A program made the translations under genes and the position numbers. A stretch of DNA of 64,000 nt from Cyathus striatus (Eukaryota > Basidiomycota > Agaricomycetes > Agaricales > Nidulariaceae), in NCBI GenBank assembly GCA_025738555.1, contig JAOVFP010000004.1:3410001-3474000 (forward strand), given 5' to 3'. The notes beneath the pieces were generated by a model. That model did not search any database. It saw only the letters and a list, made by a program, of their open reading frames with translations, and was not told the DNA's origin. This document shows positions 47,426 through 57,756 of the stretch, in pieces; the first letter of the stretch is position 1; the number at the start of each line of letters is the position of its first letter.

Positions 47426-47559
47426 GAGACGCGTTAGAGTCAAAGTTGGAATATCTCCTCTTCTTTTCTCTTTTCCTTACTGTTCCCTCGTGTGTAGACT
47501 TTACCATCTGATCGTATCAGTTTTATCAGTTTTATTCACCAACGACAAGACGCTTCACG

Positions 47560-49012
47560 ATGTACAGCTTCGCCATCCTTTTAGCTGCTTCTCTCCCTGT
47601 TGCTTTATCCCAAGTTGTTTACAACGTTAGTGTTGGTGCTGGAGGGGCTTTGCGATATGACCCGCAGTTCGTAACAGCCAACGCCGGAGACATCATAAAC
47701 TTCATCTTGTGCGTGAATTCTCTTCTTGTTATCTACCTTACTACGTGCTAATACCTTCGGTAGCCACCCAAAGAACCATACGGTCACCCAATCTAGTTTC
47801 AACACGCCGTGTAATAAGTTAGACGGCGGGTTTGACACAGATTTCAAGTGAGTTGCAAAGGAGGTGAAATTTGTATTCGTTGTTCATGTTTTATTATTTT
47901 AGCCAATTTGTTGCGGATGAAAGTGGAGACCTTCCAGTTCGCAATTTCACTGTTCCCCAATCCTCCGGCCCTCTGTGGTTCTATTGTAAGCAAAGAGTGG
48001 GTAACCACTGCGGTACAGGTAATTCTTTGTTATCATTTCTTTGGTATTCTCTCCTTATGACGCTATTTTAGGAATGGTGTTTGCAATCAATGCCCCTGCT
48101 GATCCTGATCCCCACTCGTTCACTGCATTCCAAAATCTGGCAATAGCAATTAATGGAACAAACACAACCTCGAGCTCTACTGCGAGCTCTTCCGCTAGCT
48201 CCACTACTGACACCTATGTCACTCCCCCTCCCCCCACTTGGCAGACTGCTACCGCCACTGTTACTCTAGCAAATTCAGTATGGACCACGACATACTCCAG
48301 TTACGCAGGATCTCTTCGTAAGTATTTAACACTGGTTTGATTGTATTGCTTCTTACGCATCCTTATTAGCCCCTACTCCTGTTGCGCAGCCCGTAGACCA
48401 CAAGATTATTGTCGGTCCCAATGGTCTGTTGGCTTACAACCCACCCAATATTACCGCCTCCATCGGTGACACAGTGACATTCGAGTTCCACCCCAAAAAC
48501 CACACTGTTACCCAGTCAAGCTTCTCCAACCCTTGTCAAGCTATCGATGGAGGTTTCAAGTCCGGATTGTAAGTCGTATCGGAGCTTCAAGTGCAATTAC
48601 ATGTTGCTAACCTTTTTTCATAGCCAACCCGTTGCTGCAAATGCTACCACTTTCCCCACTTTCCAGATCAAGATCAACGACGTCAGTAATTTCTGAATTT
48701 AGTTCTATCTAATGCTTAATACTCAATCATTTTTCATAGACTGCACCCATTTGGGGTTACTGTGGGCAAGTTGGCCATTGCGCTGCGGGAATGGTTTTCT
48801 CAATTAATGCGGTTGAAACCGGCCCCAATAACTTCACCGCTTTCCAGCAACTTGCCAACAGAACTGGGACTAATGGTACATCGGCATCCACTTCTGGATC
48901 CGGAAGCTCTCCGTCTAGCACATCTGGAAACAATAACAGCGGTGTGGCAGCACGCGTAAGTTACGGGTTGGCTGGTGGTCTTGTTGGGATGATTATGGCA
49001 ATAATGCTTTAA
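47560..49012 (+). CDS. Two-domain cupredoxin, secreted and probably GPI-anchored
   Basis: Cell-surface or extracellular blue-copper-type protein. Seven exons (47560-47708, 47764-47847, 47903-48018, 48072-48317, 48370-48568, 48624-48681, 48740-49012) total 1125 nt, a clean 374 residues. Signal peptide MYSFAILLAASLPVALS. Each cupredoxin domain has HPKNHTVTQSSF with its copper His. The remaining ligands are visible too: domain 1 WFYCKQRVGNHCGTGM, domain 2 WGYCGQVGHCAAGM (Cys, His, Met). A Ser/Thr-rich linker with a Pro run separates the domains. A second Ser/Gly/Thr-rich region leads to the hydrophobic end SYGLAGGLVGMIMAIML, typical of a GPI signal. Function in fungi is unsettled; copper binding is the safe call. 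Confidence 0.9.
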
Positions 49013-49232
49013 TGATTCCTTTTGTTCTTAATTATTCTACCTTAATGAACTCTGAAATGGATACGGACATATGTTTAATAGCCTTACGATATATTATGTT
49101 TTATAGACTTGTCTAGACTAAGACGTTACGATCGAGACATGTTTGCGCCTGTATTGCTGCAGGTATAGATGTAAACAAAGCTCTCCCGCCTAATCGCGCT
49201 CTTCGATCAACGAGCTCTTTTTATCTACAGCC

Positions 49233-50314
49233 ATGTCGACCGATGACGATGATTTCAATCTCGACGCCGTCTTTCCTGTGCGTCCTTCTGCTATTCACAA
49301 AATGAATTCAGAGTCTCTAATATATGCGATTGAAGGAGCCACCCCGACCACCAACACCAGAACCTACTACATCTGTGTACCAAAGGAACCTGGACCGGGT
49401 TCAATCCGACGAAGACTGGAAACAAATTGACGTAAGGCTTGTAGGTACCCATACGCTATGGGGGCAATATCTGTAAGACTATGATGTGATAAAATGATAT
49501 ATGTGCTGATCCTGTATCGTAGATGGAACGCAGCTCGCGCTATAGCTTCATACCTCGACTCCCATCCTGAATTGTATCGAGGACGAGCTGTTTTAGAGTT
49601 AGGAGCCGCCGGTGCCCTTCCCAGTCTTGTAACTGCAAAAAATGGCGCTGAACATGCAAGCTTTTCTAATAATGTATAGTTTCATTTCTGATCTTCGCTC
49701 AGGTGGTTATTACCGATTATCCAGACACAGATCTTGTAAACAATATAAATTTTAACATTGAACGCAATATTCCATCAAGTAGACGTGCTGCAATTAGCGT
49801 TCTGGTACATACATTTCTTCTTTAAAAAGGTATGGAGATAATTTATAAACACGTTAGGGTTACATATGGGGGCGTCCAGTGCAGCCTCTCCTCAATGCTC
49901 TCCCTCCTTCGAGGCGCTTCAACCTCATTATTCTTTCGGATCTCATTTTTAATCATTCGCAAGTGAGATTATTATTAAATAGGATTTACATAAAACTAAT
50001 CCCCGCTTAGCATGACGTACTTCTTACAACGTGCGAACAGACCCTGGCACCTAATGCCAATGCAGTTGTTCTTGTATTTTATACCCATCATCGACCTCAC
50101 CTTGCACATAAAGACATGGATTTTTTTGAGAAGTCAAGGAAAAGAGGATGGAAATGCGAAGAATTTCTTACTGAAAAGTTTCCCGTGAGTTGGTCGTATG
50201 TCTTTTCTCTCGCGAGATATTTCATCCAGCCCCACTGCGCAGCCTATGTTTCCAGAGGATTCCGGAGAGGAATCTGTGAGAGCAACAGTTCATGGTTGGA
50301 GGCTAACAAGATAG
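49233..50314 (+). CDS. EFM7: EFM7/NNT1-type protein methyltransferase
   Basis: S-adenosylmethionine-dependent seven-beta-strand methyltransferase. The yeast homologue modifies the N terminus and adjacent lysine of elongation factor eEF1A. Exons 49233-49277, 49336-49472, 49523-49655, 49703-49804, 49858-49962, 50011-50184 and 50243-50314 total 768 nt (255 residues). Key features: [19 protein letters not shown], the SAM motif [60 protein letters not shown] and the C-terminal [13 protein letters not shown] then VHGWRLTR. The intron at 49656-49702 is GC-AG. It begins about 220 bases downstream of the cupredoxin gene in the same orientation. Intact; the ortholog assignment rests on these motifs. 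Confidence 0.88.
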
Positions 50315-53142
50315 CCAGTAGTACCACATTGATCGTCCAACTGCGCTTCGTAGGAATCGATAATTTAGGCATCTATTTTGAAGACATATCTGTTCCTATG
50401 AAGTGTGTAACTTCGAAGCTTAACCTTTCACCCATGCTGCGCATATGCCTCGAATGCGTTACACTGCCTTCTCAGTTTTAGGTGCCACGTGAGAGCGTGC
50501 ATCAACAGCAACAACTGCTCGGAAAGTACACTAACATGTAATAATGTCGAGTACTCCGGCTTTGTCCCTGGGAATTTAGAAAGGCTAACTCACATCTAAT
50601 CTTGTTGCAGCTGCGAACTCCTGAGGCACAATGGCATTCGCCTCAAATGGAATGAAACGAGGGGCGCTACCTTAAATATGAGGTATATGAGAGGAAGTTC
50701 CTATTTTTCTGCAGTACCTGGAGCTCGTAGTCCTGCTACTGCTGAGTATACGCAGCCAAGGAAGGAAAGTTTCGAACGAAGGTGGAACCTTGAAATACGT
50801 TCTTCGCATTACGCTCGGTGACAGCATTGTGGCAACGAGAATATAAGTAATCACTAGCATGCGCAGTAGCATAAGTACTGTATCACAGGAATATCCGAAT
50901 TACTTCCTTTGCGTTTTTGGAAAGGACCTGGTTAATCGGACGGGAATTATCTTACAGAGGAGTGAACGGAAGTAACCCCGAGCATTCACAGCATCATGGG
51001 AATCCGCCGAGCAGTGATCTACATGTCTACTTACTGATACCGCTGACAACTACAGGAACAGATTACTAGGAAAGGCTAAAATTTGGAGCCCCATAGTGAA
51101 GAGCGCACTGGTCTTTTATGTTCTAACTTTCCCGAGAAAAGGTTTCAGATTTCACGCTAGATAGTATAATAGTAGCTCGGGAGAGAGCATGGAAAGTCGA
51201 ACATCGTAGCCGCCAAACTTTGAAATCGGAGCTTGTACATGGTGCAGCGTGAGCACTAGAATCAAAATTATGTGGCGTTGTCACATGTTTCCTTTAAGAA
51301 AATTCCGTACAATGTCATTTCCACATGAGATAAAATAGGAGCTACAGCTTATGTATGATGCAGAATACATATTTATTTGTATACGCACCACCTCATGTAA
51401 GTCAGAATGAAGGTCCAGACCGTCTTGCATGTCCGCAGTGGTTGAGGAGCTGAGGATGTTGCCAGCTCGCTTAGATAGCAATAAAAAGTCCGCGACATGG
51501 CTCATATGGATAATCAATGACGAGGCAATTGGGGGGGAATGCCGGATGCTGCTACTTACTGAGCAGTGAGCGCGGAGCCTTGAAACCAAGTCAAAAGCGC
51601 CCGGTTCTCACGTTTTGCGCTTATCTTAGAATACCTAACTGAACCTTTTAAAGGGGGTAAAATCTAGTCGAAATGATTAGATGGAGTGGCTATGCAGTCG
51701 AAGACTGCAATCAGCTGAAAAACGACGACTGACATTCCGTTATTCCCCAAAGTGATGATAATGATAATCCACAGGATCTCCGAACCCCACAGCAGAGATA
51801 TGAAGGACAACAGCGCGCAATCATATATTAATCTGATAACATCCGGAATAATACAAAGTCATTCATGTGTCAATATAACTGTATGGGACTGTATGCATAT
51901 GCTGAAGATTATTTTAGAGCAGCTTATACAATACTTATGCCATGTTTACTTATACCCGAGAGCTGCGGATACTTGGCGGATACAATTTCACGCATTACAT
52001 ACATACTACTTATTTACGGGTATTTATTGAAGGCGTTTAGTCTGAGTTCGAATATTACGGTGCCGCCGGCAGCATTCGCATCTATGATCTCTTCGCATTG
52101 AATGGCAAACCCTGTTTGACGTTTGATTCTTTCTCGAGATGAGAAACACCCCAATCTTACTCCAGCAGCACAACATAATGAACCTTGATGATAGAAACCT
52201 TTTCGAAAATTGTTTTCTTTATGCTTGAAGATCTTTTCCGATTTCGGATATGCGGCTAAATCAGTCACTACGCCCATTTCACGTTATTTTTTGTCGTGCG
52301 ATTCCATCTCGTAGCCACCACAACTCCGGGACATGAGGCCTCACATTGTTCTTCTTGTGTGTGAACGTGTACATTTCATCTTTTTGACACTCCACCTTTT
52401 GGGTACTCAAAAATTATTCATCATGGCTTGGCACTCGCAGCTAAGTTTTTTGACAGTGTAATTTGGGTGTAATCCCTGGTGCGCAATATACTTTGAAATC
52501 TCACCATGTCTATTCAAATGACTGACGAAAACTGTTCGGTTAAGATGCAATAATGCCTAACTGTGCTTTACTACTAATAAACGGTTTATCAACGTCTAAC
52601 AGGCTTGTTGAAGCCACATATGGATTAATCCCCAGTGGAGAGCATCCCCAATTTATGCGCTCGCGGTTGGAAAACTTGTGGGATATCTGTACAGATATAC
52701 TGTTATAGGCCCGCCCTATCCCCGTCGAAGTCTGCGTACCTTGTGGTAACGTTCTACTAATAATAGACTGAATTCCGTTCCTACCAAATGAAACTGCGAG
52801 TCCTTCAGATTCGCATCAGCTCTCATGTGGAATCTCTCATGATCCGCATGTCATCCCGCCAAGTAATCCTCGAAGTAGTGGTGTAACCTCCCACAAGATT
52901 TTGGAAACTGCTATCTACCGGCCAGAAATGCTCTGAAGTATCCACATATCTCATCTGCAGATTGGGGAGCCGATGTCCCAGCCGTATCTCCTGATGTAGA
53001 GAAGAATGCTTCCAGACTGGAAAGGCAAATAGGCGCTATTCAAGGCCTTCCTATTTCACAATGCACGGAAAACTGTTATAAGGAGTCACAAAAATTGGGG
53101 AGAGTTCGACATCCAAGTCTCCCTCATTCTTCCCTATCTAAG
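50315..53142. other. Intergenic 2.8 kb, no convincing gene
   Basis: Open frames of 60-100 codons at 50672-50872, 51281-51589, 51752-52101 and 52014-52277 lack domain or splice evidence. No repeat or RNA gene recognised. The last few hundred bases should contain the promoter of the TmpA-like gene. Confidence 0.4.
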
Positions 53143-54722
53143 ATGCAACCTCCTGTGAATATGGATATCGAGAAAACGAACATCGACTTGGATGACCAGT
53201 CGGGAAACACAACACCGAACGGTTGGTATTTCTTTGGTCGTACCTTTTGATAAATATCAACTAAAACACTTTTACAGGTTCTGGAGGCTTATCTCGCTCT
53301 CCGAGCCTCAAGCCTAAGGAGTTGGCTCCCGACTCTACTATTCGTGAAGTTCTTCCCGAGAAAACTGGAAACAAGATTACCCGGTATCTTGGATGTAAGT
53401 GTTTCTGCATTCGAGAAGAGAGAATATTTATTAATCAATTTTATACAGTCAACTTTTTCTCCACCTACAGAAAGATCTTCACCGTCATCTTCTTCGCCAA
53501 CCTTGCTACTTTTATTGCCTTAATTGCTAAAGCGAAGGGAGCTCCGGAGGCTCCGGATGTGGCTAGCGCGGCTTCTGCAAATCTTATGATTGCGATTCTG
53601 TTCCGTCAGGAGAACTTCGTCAACTTGTGTTACGAAATAGCTGTCGCTGCTCCTCATTCCCTGCCTCTTTCAATCAGGCGCAGGCTTGCGAAGGTATTCC
53701 ATTATGGAGGAGCGCATAGTGGTGCTGGAACAGCCGCTGTCGTTTGGTATCTTCTTTACACTGCCCTTTCGACGAGGGATTTCGTGCACAACCCCACCAA
53801 CGACAACAAGGCCAGCATTATCACTTCATATATCCTGGTCATAATGTTCTTGTTCATTCTTTTCGCTGCACATCCTCGCTTCCGCGTGAAGTTCCATGAC
53901 TACTTCGAAGCGATGCATCGTTTCTCAGGATGGACTGCCCTCGTCACCTTCTGGACGCATAACATGCTCGCAGCTAAAGCTCTGTCAAAGGAGCAAGGCA
54001 TTGCGATGGGTACCTACCTCATCCGTTCGCCCAACTTCTGGTTCCTTTGCATCTCAACCAGTTGTACATTCCTCTCTTGGGGTCGTCTTCGCAGACATGA
54101 TGTCTATCCCGAGGTTCTCTCTGACCACGCTACCCGCCTTCACTTCAAGTACAGGCCCATGCAGCCATTCTACGGTCTCAAAATCTCCACTCGTCCCCTT
54201 CTTGAGTGGCACGCGTTTGCCACTATTCCGGATGAGGATGAGAACGGAAAAATCAACGGGTTCTCTGTAGTGGTTTCCAACGCCGGTGACTGGACCAAGG
54301 AGGCCATCAGAAATCCCGCTAAGAAGCTCTGGATCCGTGGCTACCCTCTCCATGGTCTCCTCTACACTTCTATCCTATTCAAGCAAATTGTGGTTGTTGC
54401 CACTGGCTCCGGTATTGGTCCCTGTCTTTCCCTCCTCTATGCCAACGTCACTCCTCGCCGTATTCTCTGGTCAACTCCCAACCCAGAGAAAACATACGGC
54501 CGCAAGATCATGCAGGCAGTTCTCAAGGCAGACAACCAGGCAATTATTTGGAATACTCGCGAGCACGGTCGGCCCGACATGATTGCTCTGACGTACCAGC
54601 TAGTTCGGGAATGCAATGCCGAGGCTGTATTCATCATCTCAAACCCCAAGGTCACCAGGAAGGTTGTGTACGGTATGGAGACCAGAGGCATTCCCGCTTA
54701 TGGCGCCATTTTCGACTCATAA
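53143..54722 (+). CDS. TmpA-like transmembrane flavoprotein
   Basis: Relative of Aspergillus nidulans TmpA, a membrane protein with a ferredoxin-reductase-like cytosolic half linked to development signalling. Exons 53143-53221, 53278-53394 and 53449-54722 total 1470 nt (489 residues). The N terminus MQPPVNMDIEKTNIDLDD is acidic and cytosolic. Membrane segments include IFTVIFFANLATFIALIA and SIITSYILVIMFLFILF. A nucleotide-binding stretch is visible in QIVVVATGSGIGPCLSLL, with RILWSTPNPEKTYGRKIM and AVFIISNPKVTRKVVYGM nearer the C terminus. Some His residues (HYGGAHSGAG, HRFSGWTALVTFWTHN) echo ferric reductase and Nox membrane domains. The middle intron is 54 nt without stops, so a naive translation starting at 53322 reads through it. 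Intact. Confidence 0.85.
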
Positions 54723-56804
54723 ACGACTTGACATGTTTTTGGTGACGGCTCTGCGCATATGATACATACACTTTAGATTACAATTTCAGCAACGTCTTAC
54801 GCGCTTCCAATTTGTTTTCCTTTTCTTTACTTCTCAACCCCATTGTATAGTATCATTGATTTTCCCTCCCATTTATTTACTCACGAAATGTAGACTTAAA
54901 TGCGTAGCCAATGTGTAACGTTGCTCATTGTTCAGTTATCTATCCAATACATGCATTTTCTAACTTGACATGGTGGAAATGGGCTTTCACGCGCAGCCAC
55001 TATTTTTAACTTCAAGTTGTGTACACTTAAAACCTCCGAGCCGACCACATCATGACATGTTTATTATTGGCCAGGATGGATCTTGATAAGCTTACCTTGA
55101 TCCTCGGTCCTACTGCTACCTTTAAATAGACCATCCCAAAAATAGCACTCACAAAAATGATGTCTGGGGACTGATAACTTCGGAAGACCAAAACTCGCAG
55201 GAGCTTTCAGGACTAGTATAGGACTCCACAGTGGCCTGGTAGTATTCTCAGGACGGGCGATTATTACACCGATATCGAAGGTGTGGGGAGCTTTTCGGGC
55301 CGTGCCCGACTTCCCAAGGGACATTGTGGCGTGCGACGCAGGTAGTAGTATAACGCCTGCGCAGACTTGAAATGCTAGTGTTGCCAACTTACTTATGCTG
55401 CATTCACACAATCTTGTTTTCATATAACTTACATCCAAGCTTTGACATGTATAAATGTTCGCCGCGAGCACCGCGAGAACAAGTAAAATTACAATGGACT
55501 ACCAGAGCTCCGTTTGTCGCGGCATATGATTTGCCACAACTGATAATAACTTCAGGATTTTTCTACCCTTTTTTTAAAATAATATGAAGGTAGCGATGAG
55601 CGACAAAGCGTCTTTAGCTTATCATAAAATTATGAGCATTCTTTGTGGGGTGGGTACTTTAAATCGGGGAATCCTGCAGATAACCAAACTGTGTGTGTTA
55701 AAGGAGCTTGGGGAAATCTACCTGAAGATTTGCTCTGGCCCAGCAAAACCGATTGTCCGGTACGCCAAGACTTAGAGAACTGGAGGACATTACCTTTGGG
55801 CTGGACTTATCTACCAGGTTACCCCCTGCTTTGGAAACGTAAAATGACTAATAAGTTTTCCGTTGAGTTGGACTCAGCTGTCGCTGCGTAAAACAAAAAT
55901 GGGAGCGAATACCACGCTTATTCTACACATACGACTCAATGGGAACTTGCCTCAGAGAGTTTATGTCTGTCTCTAGAAACTTAGAATGTAATTAGTTTCC
56001 ACTAAGAAGTCCGATGGGGCTTGAGTGCGTCTGTATGGTTCCTGACAAGGCCTCTTAGTATAGCATTTGGCAAAGCAATACTTCATGAGGCCTGTTTAGT
56101 GGCAACGGGGAGCCGTTCCGGCCAAGATAAACAGCTCACCATATGTGTTCTACACACTCACAGCTATTAGCCATGGTGGCAGATTTTATAAGTGATTCGT
56201 GAAGCACGGACAATCGGTTATGAGTGTACCCAGGCGCAGCTCCAACAGATTGTTATAAATCCTAATGACAGTCAATGAATTGAGTCTCTTGATAAGCACT
56301 CACCGATTAGTTCGACGCGATAACGAACCTAATACTTTGATGCATCTGGTTGTGCATGGGGCCCTAGCGCTCCACCTGAACGCCCATTAGGCATAGTATT
56401 CCATCGCATGTAGAGTACCCTAAACCATCTGTTACTTTCCAAAATCGATTCCTAATAATTTACTGGGATCGTTAACTCGAGGATATGATGGAACATGACA
56501 TAATCGTTGAATTAGAAGCTCAGTTGGGGGAGAAATCATATCCGGCACATGCCATAGGTACTTCTTTCTGTCGGGAATAACTACCTGATGCTTTATGGCT
56601 GCATCATACATGTAGCAAGGTAGATAAGAATTGGCTAGAGGATTTTAACCTTGCAAATTAAATTCGAGGTAAGGAATCTAGACTCATAAAATACTTTTGG
56701 GTTTCACTTCCTGCAGAAAAATGAATTGACAATCCAGTGCAGATCGAAAGACTGTGGGAAGTCAATAATATGAACAAAAGGCACTGAACATACACACGGA
56801 ACTC
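54723..56804. other. Intergenic 2.1 kb with possible relics
   Basis: An open frame at 55643-55891 reads GYFKSGNPADNQTVCVKGAW and LENWRTLPLGWTYLPGYPLL, which looks more protein-like than chance, but it has no start, partner exon or recognised family. The minus-strand frame at 55064-55471 is not convincing. No repeat recognised. Confidence 0.35.
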
Positions 56805-57569
56805 CTATCCGAGTAGGCGATAGCTAGTACCATTGGGAGGAGTGCTTTTGTCTTTACGATCGCGACCTTTTTCAGAATTGTGGTGTAAGGCGTATTGTTC
56901 TTGCGACACTTTGGAAAGGGTAACTAGGCCAGTATTCAATGCGTCTCGGATGGTCATTAACGTTCTCTTTGGATCCTTATTGGCATCGTTCAATGCGATG
57001 TCCTGAACGTGATGACAGGTATCTAATATTACTTGGTTAATCGCATCTCGAGCTTCCGCTGATGAATTCATCAATTCTTCCAGATGGCGAAAGAACGCAT
57101 GGTGGAAATCGTGAGACAAGCCATCACGATATAACATGTAACACAGGCTCTGAAGCTGCAACAATGCTGTTGAAGGGTTAGACAAGTCAACGGTGGCGAA
57201 AATGATCTCGGCAGGTTTAATGTATCCCAACGTTGAGAAGTTGGCCTTCTCGATTTGCATTCTCCTTTGCAATATCGACGCACCGACATACGTGCCAAAG
57301 AGAACAGCAGCAGCTGCCAAGCTGCCTATAGATACGAGTAGTCACAACGATGTAAGTTCATTATGAAAACGTTTCACACCGTATAATCCACCCTTCCTTT
57401 TCAACGCATCTCTTGTGGAGAGGCCTGCATCGACTTTTTGAGAGTTGGGCCGATGAAATCCCCAAACACCAGGACGCGTGAGTCTTTGTGTCTTGTGCAA
57501 CTTTGATATCTCTGAAGGAAGGCAAGGCTGACTAAAGCGGCCTCTCATAACTGGGATGGTCGAGGTCAT
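56805..57569 (-). CDS. Unknown small membrane protein
   Basis: Two exons. Exon 1 (57569 to about 57353) reads MTSTIPVMRGRFSQPCLPSE and later STRDALKRKGGLYG, basic and Ser/Thr-rich like a mitochondrial presequence. A short intron (GTGTGA...TATAG) leads to SLAAAAVLFGTYVGASILQR, a single predicted membrane helix. Then KPAEIIFATVDLSNPSTALL, LQSLCYMLYRDGLSHDFHHA and a helical, charged tail ending TPPNGTSYRLLG. No family recognised. The start is 188 bases from the start of the divergent DUF262 gene, so the two probably share a promoter. It might act in mitochondria (inference from the N terminus only). Confidence 0.7.
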
Positions 57570-57756
57570 GGTGGTCGAGCATCAAAATGTGACGTTTATT
57601 CGGTTTATGTCACTTGTGTGACCACATTGTGACAATTCTTGTCACTACCCTCAAGCACCATTGTCAACAACAGCATCGGCCATCCTTTCAGTGTCTCTCA
57701 CGCATCGTCGGGTTCTCTTACTTGGAATACCCTAATAACTGATACCTTTCTTTATC
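57570..57756. promoter_or_regulatory. Compact divergent promoter
   Basis: Only 187 bases separate the start codons of the unknown membrane protein (minus) and the DUF262 gene (plus). It contains a repeated TGTCAC/TTGTGAC-type pattern (TGTCACTTGTGACC and TTGTGACAATTCTTGTCAC), which could be a regulator site; no factor is assigned. Confidence 0.45.

Noticed and set aside
53322..54722. Single-exon model of the TmpA-like gene starting at 53322
   Set aside because: It reads through a stop-free intron and misses the true N-terminal exon at 53143; the spliced model closes at 490 codons including the stop.
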